Of a stretch of DNA of 64,000 bases, positions 39,501 through 54,500 are shown one piece after another. A program made the position numbers and the translations under genes. The notes under the pieces were generated by a model that did no database searches, had not been told where the DNA came from, and worked only from the letters and a program-made list of their open reading frames with translations. Source of the DNA: Rostratula benghalensis (Eukaryota > Chordata > Aves > Charadriiformes > Rostratulidae); the NCBI GenBank assembly GCA_013399305.1, contig VXAI01000096.1:2530737-2594736 (forward strand), written 5' to 3'. Numbering within the stretch: the stretch's first letter is position 1; each line of letters begins with the position of its first letter.

Positions 39501-42500
39501 TGGAGCTAGTGAAGCGTGCTGTCTTACAGATCCATGGCTGATACAATGTAAACTTGGGCAACGCTTTTCCTGAAGTTGGGGCATTCCTGATCTTCTCCCA
39601 GAGGCTTTTTCTGGCTGTTGACTTAACACTTGAAAGCACAGAGATTCCTAGAGAGTGTTTTCCCTGGGTCTGATGTAGTTGGAAATGGGCAACAAGTTCA
39701 GTGTCCCTCAGGAAAAGCTGACAGACGTGTACCTGGGCACGTGTACACTCAGCCTCATGGCATAGCCCTCCTTTCTTTGAGAAAACTGACCAAGTTACAG
39801 GGCTCTCACTCACGATACAGTGTAATCTCGGGGGGGGGGGGGAGGGGTGGGCTGAGGGATAAATTCTGTTTAGCCTACAGGAAAAAAACAGTTTAAAACT
39901 TCTCTGAAACCATCGAGTTTATTCCTTTTGGTGCCAAGAGAAAGGCCCGTCTTTTAAGTAATCCCTACCTTGTTTAAAATAATCCCCTGGTATCCTGAAG
40001 AGTTTACTATCTCAGTAGTTAAGATACATACTGATTAAGTTATGTCTTGGTTACCAAAAGGAAAGGTCTCATTCTATATATAAGGCAACACTTGTCTTCC
40101 TACACTTGTTTAAAACTCACTCCTGGGAGTGCAATCTTACAATATCTCCTTCCTGTCTCACAGGTGTGGAACTCATATTTCAGCCTGGCCGTTCTGTTTA
40201 TAAACCAGCCAAGCCTCCAACTAGAGAACGCCACACCAGCTAAGAGGAAGAAGATTCTGGATAAGTAAGAACATCTTTTCTTGGGTTCCCAGCCTTTTCT
40301 GCCCCCTCAAAAATTAGCCTTCTTTTTCTGCCTCAAGGCCCTGTGGATCATGATGGAAGTTGGGATGTGGAAATGCTTAGGAAAGCAATAAACAGATTTC
40401 TTAATATAGTGGTCAGTGATTAGTTGAGTGGTTTGGTAGTTTTATGTTGATTTAAGTGTGAATTCATTTTTTTCATCGCTGCCTTGCAGGATTTTGTTCC
40501 TCCAGGCAGTTGTCTGTCTCCTCTCTTTCAGATACGGCGATATGAGGGTGATGATGGCCTATGAGCTCTTCAGCATGTGGCAGAACCTGGGTATGTCTCT
40601 TCCTTCTCTGCCCGAACAACCAAAGCCAAAGGAACCCTGCATTTTGTTTGGAATTTTTTTTTTTTAGCCTCATTAAATAATTAACTTCTCTTAAGAGTTG
40701 TAAAGCCAAGAAGCACTTCACTTCTCCCACAGAATCTCTCTTCAGCGCTGTCTCAACATCCTTTTTATTTGAAATAATACATTCCTGTGAATGGGAATGC
40801 AGTGGCAGGTTTAGGTGGGTTTGACACATCAGTGACAGTTTTTATGTGTTTACAAATATAAATCAGCTTTGTCTAATCCCTGCGGCTGTGCTGCAGTCAG
40901 GTTCATAGGGAGATACACTGTTTGCTCTCTGACTTTTGTCTAATCCATGGCTGTAAAGCAGAAATTTAATTTTTCACAACTAAAACCAACTTTATAATTG
41001 TGGAGATGATTCAGAAGCCAAATTTGTCTTGATTCAAAATTATAGGTACATGTGTTTGATAGTAAAGCCCAGAAGTGGCACAAATTAAAGCTCTTTATTG
41101 ATGTCTTCAGGTACTGGTACACATAACTAATTCTATGTTACTACTTTAAAAAAAAAAAAACAGAATTAAAAAACTAAAAACTCAAAAACTCACAAAAGCC
41201 TCATCTACAGTAATGTAACGGTTGTGATAAAATTTCAGCTCTTTTCCAGAGGAAAAGAAAACAGTGTTTGTTGACAGAGATCACAAATGGTACAAGGTTC
41301 TGTAAGTAGGTAAATCATTAGGAGGTTAATCATAAGCAAAGGAATGAAGCAAATCAGGTTGGGTAACTTGATAATGTGGCTGCAAGCAATGTATTAAAAA
41401 AGCCCACTATGGCCATTTTCAACATGGGAATATAGGTAGGAGTGCTCTTCAAGGAAACAGAGGTTACAGATGTATCATGCTGATAATTTGATGAATGGGA
41501 GCTACCTGTAAAATGCTGTGAGTGAAAAAGGCACCATAGTCTTTGAGAAAATATGTAAGAATCTGGAATAAGAGGGACAATGTTTCTGCCACAGGTTTTC
41601 CTAAGTGCAGTTGATTCTGGAACAGTTTGCCTGATCCTGCTTTCTGCAGCTCAGAAATAAACCCCAGAAACTGAAGATAAGTTGGAGAGAGAGTTCAGAG
41701 AGCAGTCAGGAAATTGGCTACAGAAGGAAGAAAATGCCTTATTGTAAAATACTGAATAAGCCTGACCCATCTTGCCCAACAAAGATGACACAGCCAGACT
41801 TGATCACTGTTTCTAAGCATCTCTGAGGGGAATAGAAGGCTGTCCAGTATAACCAGAAAATGATGCTAGACAAATTCAGATGACAAGCCAGCCTGTTATA
41901 GATACATAGATAATGGTATTTATCACTGACTGTTGTTCCAAGTAGGGCTATTCTGATGTATTCCCTGTGAGTGCTCAGTAAGCGAGTCGCAGAGGGATCC
42001 TTAGGGAAATGCCTTGGGTTTCTGCTGCTGAGAAGGGATGCCATTTGCTCCTCGGTCAAGGTCAGTTATGAAACTGAGACTTTGTAGCACTGGGGGTGAA
42101 GAGCTCTGTAGTTCTTAGAAATCTAAATATGTTCTCTTAAATACCATTGTTCTCACCAGCCCTTTCAAAATCTTCATAAATTAGAAGTATCTGTGGCCTC
42201 TTTTCCCCCTAGTTAGTATGTTTTAGATTGGATTTTTTTGACAGTTTGAATTCCTTTGCAAACAAAATGTACGGGTAACTTTTGCTGAAGGCTTTCACAG
42301 TGAAATTAAAAATGCTCTTAGAGACTTTGCAAGGAATGGCATAAAGTAAACATAGTTTTTCCAGTCCTTTCAGGCAAAGAATGTGTTTGATTTTCTAATG
42401 CTCATGCCTACTGCCTTGTGTAGGTGGTTATTGCAGGGGTTCCCCATTTTCTCGGTGACACGTAACGAAGGCTTTTATTTAATTACAGTTGCTTTGTGTT

Positions 42501-45500
42501 GTACAGGTGAGCATAAGATTCACTTCATTCCGGGAATGATTGGCCCCTTCCTTGGTGTTACCCTTGTTCCACAACCAGAAGTCCGGAACATCATGATCCC
42601 TATCTTCCATGACATGATGGACTGGGAGCAGAGAAAGAACGGCAACTTCAAACAGGTGAAGGCACTTCCCAAGCATTTGTGGAATTCTGTTTCTTGCTCT
42701 GTCCATCTGCAGTGTCCAGATGAAGCGAGGAGTTCGCATGTGTTGATCCATTTCTGATTGTGAAGAAGATGCCAAGTAAATATAGAAAACCAGAAAATTT
42801 GCAGCATCTTTCACAAACGATTTCAAGACTCCCAAGATTCTTTAAACAGTGCACTTTACAGAGGGCTCCATTTCCTGTGAGCGTAGGGGGGAGAAGCAAA
42901 GTGCTCATCAGGTTGGAGATGAGGAGAATTTTAAGTAGTGGGCTCTCACTGCTCTCACTGGTTCCACTTAGGTTATTAGTCAACCATTAAATGTGTCAAA
43001 CTGAGAAGCAGAAATGGGGATTTAAAGATTCAGACAGTATTTGTGAAAATACTTCATTTCTCTGTCTTCGATTGCAAGCTAGGAAGTGGTATTGTATAAT
43101 TAAACAATTATACCATGCTTTGAAACAGACTTTGTGGCTTCATATTCTTTAAGAAATTGTCACAGCTCTCCTGGAATGGTTATTCCCAGGATCAGTTCTG
43201 TAGTTCCCACCTGCTGAGAGCTCTGATTGCAGAGCAGGGAGAGGAGACTTCTCATTTTGTTGCCCACTCACGGTCAGAGAATCGCCTAAATTTTCTGCTG
43301 CAAAACAGATCCCTGAAGTGCAAACTGTTAATAACGAAGGACTTGATCCTCAGATGACAGTGCTTCACTGTCACTGTGTTTGGGCCAATACTGGGGGCAA
43401 GTATCTGCAGATGAATGCTCTGAAGTAGTAAATGCTTTTATTTAAATTATCATAATTCACATGATTATTTATTATCCACAGCCTCATTAAAATGTGGGAT
43501 CTGATCTATTGAGGATAACAGACCCCTTCCATAACCTGACCTATTCAATGCTGTGTGGAAAAGTACTACCAGGAGCTGATGCTTTTCTTGCTCTTCAACT
43601 CCCTTGATTATTACTGCTATTATTATTATTATTACTATTATTATTGAAGTAGCATTTGATCTTGGTCCTCTTTTTGCTGTTTTAGCATAACAATAGAACA
43701 ATCCCTGCTCTGGCATTTACAGCTCTAAGTACCTACAGCCGTCTTGAGTTTCTGGATCTGTTTATACTTTCTCTGTCAAGATGAACTCTTCACAATCTTT
43801 CTTTAATTTTTGTACTCACTAATGTATTCTAAACAAGAGCTCCAAGAGTATTTCTTAAATTACCTATGGAGCAAATTTCCACGCTGTTTAATGAAGCACG
43901 TACTGTAACTTTCTAAGATTAGAGACAGAACAATCAGCTGTATTAGTGAAAATGAAATGAAGAGTTAAATGGCACAAGGTGTGTTAAACCTTACCATCAG
44001 CTGCTGGAACCAGGCTGTTGTTTGGTGCAGGTTGTAGGGCTGGGCAGCTGGACAGCTGCGCTGCTGACTTCTGTAAAGAAAAAAGCAAAGAGAGGGTAGG
44101 CTTTTTTTAATTTTGAACTTCTCTTTACTTTTTGAATAAAATTGCTTGTCAGGACACGTAAAAATCCTGGAAATTAATTTTCAAGCCCTTTTTTATTTTC
44201 TTCAGTAGCTCATGTTTTAACAAGGTTATTTGTTCAGTGCTGCTGGCTGACAGCGCAGTCGGATTCAGGGACTAAATCAGGTCTCCCTTTAATGATTTCA
44301 GCAACAAGAGCACCAATTCCATCTGTGTGCCACTGAGTGATTTGCTTTTCCTTCTCATCTTTACTTCCTTTGCAATTTGGCAGCTGAGAAACTCCAACTA
44401 TGCTTGTCCTTAAATAAAAACAAGCCATATTTCTACAACAGTTTCAACCTTGAGGAACCTTTGTCTTCGTTAGTACTGAAAGGCCACTTAAAGGAGTTTT
44501 TTATTTAATGCTGGATACGTTGCAGATATTTAATGTTAGATAGAAGTGATTGCTGCACTTGAATCAATTTTATGGGAATATCTGATATCAGACTTGATAA
44601 TAGATATGTACTGGACTGGGGGGGAAAGAGTATGTACTCAAAAGCCTTTGTAAGGGAAGAAAAATGTAATGATGCTGTTGTGGCTCTTTATATAAAGTGT
44701 GAAAAGAAAATGCACAGCATAAGCATGGAGAAGCTCAACAAAAGTGGGGTTAATGCACAAATAATCCTCCAGTGTAATGAGCTTGGATGACTGGAAATCA
44801 ATTCCATACCAGCAGAACCATCACAGCAGACCAGTGGTGATCACCCCGTGAAGGAATTTCTGAGTGTGGACGCTCTGTGACAGGACAGGACATAGTTTAT
44901 GTGATACACAGGCTCACAGGAACTGTATCTGAGTGATTTATTTGATAAGAGAATAAATGTCAGAAATTCCTGTGAAGCAGCAGCGTTACCTCCCCTGGGA
45001 TGTTCATTTAGACCCTGATAAGGAAAAGGATAATTTAGTTTTACTTCTTCTCACTGAAATATGAGAAAAATGTGCCTATTTAACTGAGCCACAGAGAAAT
45101 AAATCACTTGCACATAGAAGTGGGCAGCCCCAGGGCAGGGGAAATAAAATATTCTTCCAATCTGCCTGGTGGTGGGAGCTCTTGTCTTGTAGGTGAGGAG
45201 CTGCTTTGTAACCAGTCGCTTCTTTGTGCAGGTGGAAGCGGAGCTGATCGATAAGCTGGACAGCCTGGTGTCCGAAGGAAAAGGTGATGAGAACTACAGG
45301 GAACTCTTCAGCCTGCTGTAAGCTACACCCCTTTCTGCTCACTCTGGGGGCAGGGCCAGTGAAAGGGTTGAAGCAGTGATCGGTGCCGCTGCCACCATGG
45401 TGCTGACCTTCAGGGAAAGCACCCAAGGGCTTTTCTGGCCACTTTTTGTGGCGTGCCTCGGTGAAATAGTAGTGCATCCCTCAAATTCTGGAAAGAATAT

Positions 45501-48500
45501 AAAAACCTAAATTCTTCATTGTCTTCTTTCTGTGAAATGTAACATAAAGGCTGCACAGGTACATAGTTATCATCCTCCCATCAAAACCTGATTTGGCAGG
45601 GGAGCCAGTGCCTGTCTTTTTCCATAGCTCTGAGTGAACTCCTGGCCTTAGGGCTGCTCAGAGAGACAGTGCACCCGAGAGACTCAGGCCTTGTTAGAGC
45701 AAAAAAGATTTTCCTCAGCGTTTTGCTTTACTGCTTCCAATTTTTGAAGGTCCTGTTTTGGTTGGCTTGTCAGTTGCAAGCTGTTTCTTCCAGAGTTAAT
45801 CATGACCCTGTATTTCCACTCCCTTTCACACCAAAAATCCAGTAACTCATAAGGATAAGCCTAAAGACTTTACACCAGACTCTCCACTTTAGTTATCTTT
45901 GATTACTGACCAGTTTCCAGATCTCATTTCCAGTGATCCTAGTTTATTTTCAGATAACTCTGAGAGTCCAAAGCAGTCAACCCTAAATCTTTTAATATTC
46001 CACTGAGCCACAGAGATCACTAGCAGAAATTTATCCAGATATCCCAGCCAACATTACGTGGCTCCCAGTAGCGTGCTGGCAGTTTGCAAACCTTTGTTTT
46101 GCTGGAGCCAATCCTTGCAGTTCTGAATATGCAACTGCACATTTTTTTCATTTTCAAGACAGATAAACCTGCCCACCCCTAGGAAAGTTGTCAGTGTATT
46201 CCTTCAGCCTTGGGAAGTCTTGGCACTTCACGTGTACAGATAACATAACTCTATTTAGGGGATAAAGGAAATAAAATACCTTCTGGGTTTTGTGGTGTTT
46301 TTTTTTTTTGTTCCTCACCTGGCAAGAGGAATATTGTGCATTGCCTTAGCTCCAGTTGAAAGCATTTGTTACCCAAAAATGTTAAGACTTCAGGGAATGT
46401 GTCTTGTTACTTATTTTTAGATGATAGAGATGGTATGTATTCCTGAGAAGCACAGCCTGGAACCTTGTAGTTGATATTTGCTACTGACTTTTCTGAGAAC
46501 AAAGTGAACTTTGCGGAAAAAAGTTCACAAAGTTAATAAATGCTGTGTGAAATAAATAGTTGATCTTGAATTCTACTGTCTCAACTGTACTGCTGAAATG
46601 TGCAGTGGCTCCCTCAGCTGGAAATTATTCCAGTACAGCAGAGTTTGCCTCTTGGGAGGACACATATGGCACCCAACAGAATTTCTTCCCTCTCACCAGT
46701 ACAAAAGTGTCAAGTTCTTTGATCAGAGATGCAGTTGCAAGAAATGAGCATGTAAATTTGGCTTCTTTTTTTTCACTTTTAAAATACGATTTTCAGCATT
46801 CTCACTCTCGCCTTCTCGTATCCCTCACAGTTCTCTCCCTTATTGTCTGGTTTGCTGAGAGGGAAAAGATTGCCTTTATTTATTTACAGTTCAAATAAAT
46901 GGTGGTTGGTTGATTACTGATTGGAGCAATTTAAGTAGGGATGAGCAAAGAAGAGGTATTTGCATTAGGTTTAGACTCCCTTCCACTCTCTGACTGCTGC
47001 TAGCAGAAGTTAAGCCACAGGCAGTGATGTGGGAATCAACTGTTGCCATGAGCCTTGCTGTTTTCCAAAGCTTTCCAATGGCAATGTCGAGCTATGTTTT
47101 TCTTCTGTCCATTCTGTAATTTCCTTGTCTTTGCTTCATGCTGCCTGGAGCAGAACCCAGCTCTTTGGGCCTTATCCCAGGTAAGAGAGTAATTCTATGA
47201 ATTTGTTTTACGAGGGAGAAACCAAGTTGTCTGCAGCTCTCTGCATGCATGGCACTGTTTCCCTTGGGAGTCTCATCCCCTGTCTCTTCACCTCCAAACA
47301 GTTTGCTGGAGAAGATTGAGCAGGAAACATGGCGGGAGACTGGAATCTCTTTTGTTACATCCGTGACTCGTCTCATGGAGCGGCTGCTGGACTACAGGTA
47401 ACTGCCAGCAACAGTCGTACATTCTATGTTTAAGAAGAGTGTCAAGAGGTAGCACCAAATTTCTTTTCTACAGGGAATATTTGTATTATTTCTCAAGCTG
47501 TATGCTTCTCTGCAACTGGTGTGCAAGCTCCTTGCTGCTGGGCTCTGAGCAGATCCTCAGTCTACATCTCTAGAGCCCTGCTTCCCATTCTCCTACACTC
47601 GATCCTGATTATAGCAAAGATAAAGGCATCTTCTATTTCGCAGTTTTGTGCCAGGATTTATCAGGTTGCTCCATGATTAATTCTTTCCATCATGGAAATG
47701 ATCTCGCCGAATTCAGCAAAACCAGATGCTAAATACAGGAATGATCTCAAATGCTTTTCTGAGCCATCACGTGCTGAATGCCTCGTCTAGACCTGCAGGG
47801 CTGGAAAGCTCTTCCTCTGAGGAAAGGCTGACGTGTCACCTGGTGTGTGCAAGACTCCGTTGTAAATTAGACATCTTTTGTTCAGTTTTAGACTGATGTT
47901 TGCAGGACTCTTGTGTCAATACAGCTGAGTTTTGCCTCAGTTGTAAGAAAATATTTTAATTTCCAATAGCGAGAGAGATATACACAGACATACCACACAC
48001 ACACTCTCAGGAGTTGTTTTTGTGGAATGACAGACAATTTGAAACTATATAGAACTGCCCCAGATATTTCTATCTTTAGCTACTGGCAAGAGTGAAAGCA
48101 ATTTGTATTTCTGCTGCTGCTTGTTATAGGTGAAACCCTGTGCCCGAGGCTGGGTATTCTGCAACCCCAAATCCTGTTCTGTGCTTTTTAGTTTGCTCTT
48201 TTTGTTACCCCTACCCCTTTGATCCCATCTCCTGGTTGTTTCCTGACAATGGCTGCTGTACAGCTCCTGTAAGACCGGGTCTCTGAGACACATTTCAAGA
48301 GAATGCCAGGGTTGGTTGGTTTTTTTAGATGCAACTTGCTATCAACTCAACTTTGATACACAGATACACATTTTTATGCTTAATTGAGGAGCAGATACCA
48401 AGTCGTACTGGATTTTTTTAAATACACAGCAGATTTTTTCATTCCCACAACAGAACAGGGAACTGCATCAGAATTTGGAAACACCCAGGCGTGGGGTCCA

Positions 48501-51500
48501 GCTGCCACGTAGCTCACCCAGTGGTGTGGGCTCAGGACAGCTTGCTGTGTCACTGCTTTAAAATTGCCTCTTTTTCACAAATAAATGTGATTGCTTTTCA
48601 ATTTAGGATTAGTAATTTCTGAAGCCTTTACCTTTTTGTACTGCTTGAATAGATACAATCTCTAAAATGTGATTTATCTTAGCTATGAAGAAGTTAGTAA
48701 TCTGGTCAAAATTACTCAGGTTTCATCTCTCAGTGGGCCAACACAGTATTGGGGAGCTGAATTTATGAAAACTAATCCTTTGACTAGGGAACCATTAAAT
48801 ATTAACATCTGGATAAATAAGAGTTTTTCACTTTTTATAATAGCTGTTTCATTCCGATGATTTTGGGGCACTATTACCTGGTTTTTAATAAGTTTCTTGC
48901 AAGAGATAGAGTAGCAGTCATTTCGGGTGCTTGTTCAGGTGCAGACAAGTAAAAGGACGCTCACTCAGTTCTCACACCGCAGTATGGAAATTTTTCTCAG
49001 AAGGACTTTGTAAAATACAGAATGTGATTTTTCCAGGGAAACTGGAGGATATAACTTGAAATTTATTTGAAAAGAACTTTTTTTCAGATCTGTGTTTCAA
49101 CATTGCTCTGCTTTTGTAGGGACTGTATGAAAGGAGATGAAACGGAAAACAAGAAAATTGGCTGCACCGTTAACCTCATGGTAAAGATGTTTCCTGTATC
49201 TCCGTGTGATACTGTGCCGTGCTGTCGAAACTGGGAGGGGAGAAGCTGGGGCAGGAATCTCTCAGGCCAGTGTAGCTTCAGAATCCGAGCACTGGGATGA
49301 CAGAAGAGAAGGACAGGGGTTGTGAGGATCCCCTGGAGGTCTCTGGTCCAACACTCTGCTTAAAGCAGGGCCAAATAGGTCAGGTTCTTCTGAGCCTTGT
49401 CCAGCTGAGTTCCGAGTATCCCTGTGACAGAGGTTCTGTAACTCTCTCACACTTTCTTTCAGCTTTTGACTGCCTTCATTTGGAAGAAAAATCATGATAC
49501 GATAAAATGAGTGGGTTAAATTAGTGTGAATGTGAAAAGAATTCTTCCTTTTTTACTAATAACGTATTCTCTTTTCAATACTTTTATACACACAGAGCTG
49601 CCACTGATTGTCTTGAATCTTGAACAATTCTCTTTTTAATTTTACAGAATTTCTATAAATCTGAAATTAACAAGGAAGAGATGTACATCCGTTATATCCA
49701 CAAGCTGTGTGACATGCACTTACAGGCTGAGAACTACACAGGTAAGAAAGAAATCATCTGGGGTCTGTTTGAAATCCGGGGGAAAGTTTGTGCCTCTCCC
49801 TATGTTATACTCCAACATCTGATTCCTTCTTTCATTAAAAAAAAGTGTGTGAATGAGTTATGGCAGTTGGGAGGATAAGAAGCAGTAATGCTTCTCAAGT
49901 GCAGTAATGCCCGTCTATGACCACACAACCACACGACTGTTCTGTTACAGCCTGAACTTTACGTTACAGTGTGCCACAAGGAAGATTGATGACAAAAATC
50001 ACAAGAGTGGAATTAAAATGATAGGAAGATGAAAATCACCAAACCACTGTTATCCTGTTGTCTGCCACATTCCCTTCCATTGTAGCCTTTAGAGAGCACA
50101 CAGAAATTGTATAAACTCCAATTCTGTGTTGTCCAAGCTGTGTTTACAGCTGCAGGCCCCGAATCTGGTTCCATACCTGACTGCCTGACTGCACATTTCC
50201 ATCAAGTAGCTAGTACAAAGAAACCTGACAGATTTGGACCTAAAAATCAGGTTCACAGGAAACAGCTTTGTGCTGTTATTTTAAGTAATTGCATCACTGA
50301 ATGATTATCTAAGACTTGAGAATGTCTTCTCAAATTATAAATCAGAACATCCCGACTGTTTAAGAAGCAGATCTAGTGACCTATTGAATGTGTTTATTTG
50401 TTGTCATTGATTCAGTGCTCAATAATTGCATTTCCAACAGAGGCTGCATTTACTTTGCTTTTGTACTGTGAGTTGCTTCAGTGGGAGGACAGACCTCTGA
50501 GAGAGTTCCTGCATTACCCATCTCAGTCAGAGTGGCAACGTAAGGAAGGTCTGTGCCGTAAGATTATCCATTACTTCAACAAAGGGAAGGTATGCCAACT
50601 TCTTCTCTCTTCCAGCAGCTTCCTTCCCTTTTCCTGACTTACTTAGGGCTTTGTGAGCCTGTCGTCTCAGTTCAGTAGTCTGGAAGTAAAGTCATATCTA
50701 AAGGCTTTACACCTTGACAAATGGCTTCTTGGCTCTCTGGGCGAAAAAAAAACAGATGAGAAAATGGATGTGGGGATTTCATTCTGCGTAACATTTGGCA
50801 CTAGTTTAGGGTAGGCCAGCAGGAAAAACACCAAAACATTTTTATAGCTTTAAGCCAGACTTTGAAACAGCCAGGATGGCAGAGAACTCTGTGGCTGCCA
50901 GCTCCTTAGTGCTGGGGGCGGGATGGTGTTTTGCAGTTGTCCGTGCAAAGTGCAGTTACAGCTCCAGGAAGGACTTGGTTTGTTTCTAACCCAGGGAACG
51001 CGCTGTAGGACTCTCAGTGTCACCATTATTTTAAAGTGGCTTTCAATTAAGTGCAGACCCACCCAGTGCATTTCAATTGCACATATTTGGTGTGGTTTTC
51101 CTACGACGTGTATGTTATTTTTTTTTTTAACTGCTGCAGATGTAGGTGTTGTAGTCCCTTGTGTTACAGCATTTTGGGAACATTTCAGAGGTGAACCTTA
51201 AAAGTGGTATCATCTGTCAGAACATTTTCAACATTTTCCATTCTCTAGAAAAACCCCTACAGCTTATATTACTGGAAGATGATGTCTGTGTGTGTGCCTC
51301 AGGGTTGGTTTTGCCTGTGATGGCAATGACAGTGGCATTAAATACAAATGTGATGCAGGTCATAGGGGGTTGCTGTTCCAGATCATTCTTTCCTAGTCCT
51401 GATACCAGAAAGTTGTCCTTGGCAGAGACATTCCCTACAGAACCCACAAAAGGAAGTCACATTCCTGTGTGTAGGAAGAAAGGGCCTATTTATGAGGAAG

Positions 51501-54500
51501 CAATTAATGATGAAGAGTTGGGGGTTTTGACTGGAATTGTTCTTTTTTAATAATACTGCATATGGTTCCCTTTTTAGTTTCTGAAACCTTCAGGGTTTTT
51601 CAGACAGCACTGAATTACAGCCTTGTGCAAATCTTGCAGTGTCACACACAGACAAAGATGATACAGGGACTAGGTAAAACAAGTGAGCCTGTATTTTTGA
51701 CAAAAACAGGCCATCCCTTTATGCCAAAAGGGGAATAAAAACTTGATGGATGCAATTTTTCTGTAAAACTCCTAACAGATTATACAGCGTTAGCCTCTTG
51801 AGGTTTCCCCCACTGGATGTTATTGGAGTTGCTTGACTTTGTGTTTTAATCCTCCTTTGTTATAAATGGGAGCTGAGTGACTGAATAATCCACTTAAGCA
51901 GTGTGTGTGTCACTCAAACTGTGGAAGTGAAAGATGCTGAGAAGCCAAATCCTGCTGCCACTTTTCAGCGCTCTTCCTGTAGCTGTGGGACAGGAGCAGC
52001 TCGGGGATGGGAAGAAACTCGCCTGCCCCAGTTTGTGTCTGATTCTTTCTGCACGTCCCTCAGGCGGTCCCTACTCAGGTCCCAAAGAGTGGGATTTGTT
52101 GTGCTGTGTCATTCTGGTGTTTCTGGAGTTAAGTGTCTCATGCTGCTCCTGGCATCTTCAAAGTAAGGGGGGGGGGGGTTAAAACAGCATGAAAAGGGTG
52201 TAAAAATTCTGCATTTGGTAATGGGAAAATTTTCTCAGCAGAGGAACAGAGGAGAACTCCGGGCACAACACTGCCTTGTGAGTTTGACGTGAGGGCCATG
52301 CCCGTGGAGGGCCAGGAGTGGTGCAGAATGGGTGACTCCTGTTCTCAGTGTTGTCAGTAGCACTGTGCTGGGACAGAACAAGGTGTTCCAAAGCGCCTTC
52401 AGCCTTCGCTCTGGTGACGTGCTCCTTCCTACTGATGTCTGCTGTGTCTTCAACTGGTTTGCAGCTCAGTCACCAGTGTGTGCAAGTGCAAAACTTTAAA
52501 TGGATTTATTTTTTTTTTAAATTCACAGTTAGGATTTTGTCTGTTAAAACTCCAGGTTTTTAAGTTGAAGACTGAATGGAACGATTTGAACCCAATAGAT
52601 CATGCTGCTGGACAGCAATAGCTTGAGAACTACACAAACCTTTTCTGTCCAGTTCACTGTGAGATTTTATTAACTAAAAATTCTGACCAGCTGCCATCAC
52701 AGCATCCCGGTGTGTATTCTCCTTAGCACCAGTCAAGTGCTGTGAGAGATGGAAATCCATATTTTCAAAGCAGTTCATTTTTAGATCGTGTGCTCCATAC
52801 CCACCATTTGAATTAATTTCTCTTGTGCACCCTCATTTGAGTTGAATTTCCAAAAGAAATCTGCACATTGGGGTGTGAGTGAATAAAGGCTGTCGTTCAT
52901 CAACGTTGATTGTCTCTACCTGTGCCTCCGTGTGTGCGGGCAGCAGCGCTCAGCTGAGAGCTGCTGGTGCCAGGGGAGAAAGCTGTGCTAGATCCCATAG
53001 CAATGTGCTTTTCAAGTGAAGGGACGTATAGAACACACAAACACATCAGACATCAGCAAAAGAGCAATGGGGGAAATTAATTAGCATTGGAGACATAAGG
53101 AAACTATTTGAAGAGGAGGAAGCATGATGCTGTAGAGGGAAGTGGCACTTGTGTGGCACATGGAAATACATATTCAATTTCTACGCTGTGCGGATGGTAC
53201 TCATTGACATCACAGATTTTTAAAGTGAAGGATCTCAGTGACTCAGATACCTATTCATTCTCTTTGCCTTTCAAACATCCACAAGCTCTTTTTTCTCTCT
53301 AATAATTTACCTGTATATTGTGTTTCTTCGCTTCTGTATCTCACCTTGTATCTACAGAAGATTGAACTAGCACAGTGGAACGTCTTTGTGTGGAAATTTA
53401 ACTGAAAGGAAAAGAGAAGAGCCTGAGTTAGGATGACAGGAATAGTAACAGGGTCCGTGTTGGAGAGCTGCTGTAGAGAGAAAAGAGATGCAGTTACATG
53501 TTGTTAATTTAATTCACACCAGAAAAGGAGCGTGAAAAGGTGACATCTTCAGGATCACCTTCAGGGAAGACAGACGGCAGCTACGCAGGCTTTAGCCACA
53601 GCGTCCCCTTTGGAAGCCACTCTGCCAAAAGCCACTTATTCCTGGCCAGCTGTTTTAGAAGAGACTTTTCCATGCTTTCACACAGATAGCTAAGGGCTGA
53701 AAAATTATGTATAATAGCTCTGTAAATTATATTGAAACCTAAAAAAAAAAAATAATAATGCAATGGTGTCTGTGTTTGCAAATATAAACACTGAACTGGT
53801 TAATGTTGTTGATCCCAATTCAGTGTATCAATATTTGTGTCATGGATTTGACAACCCACAGCAAAAATCCTGTTAATCTGAGATCACAGAGACCTGAGTG
53901 ATATTCTGAGTATTCAAGTAACTGCTCTTTCAGTTTATTTCCTATTGTGTGCGTTGTATTTATCTCCATAAATCTCAGGCTTCATCCCAAACTATTATCA
54001 GAATGTCCAAATTGATTTGAAAGAATCTTTTATTTAGCAGGTTCTTCTGTAAGCTTTTGTAATTAACTGAAGCTGATGAGATGTATGATCATTATTTTTG
54101 CCTTTTTAATTCTTATAACTATCCCTTCCTTTAACAGAAAAGTTCATACATTTACCAGTTTTGCTCTTTAAAGGAAAAAAAAAAGTTTTGCTGGCCTTAA
54201 GGGTGAGAAAACAGACACTGCAAATGTGTGTGCGTAAAGAGCAGCGTTACAAAGTACCCCATACACTAAATCAAACAGTGGAAAGATTCACTTTTGTTAG
54301 TGAAGGTAAAGTGATAGTCTAACTCACACATTCATTTCATTTTCACTACAGCAGGGTCCCAGTTAAAACCAGTGGCAGGCACAGGATAGCCCAGTAACTC
54401 ATACAAGTTAATCCAATAAAGGTTCAACTGAGACCCTCATGTAAGTATGGTAGGAAACAGTCATTCCCCCAAAAGGCTTCCAGTCTGTGCAGGTAAAAGA

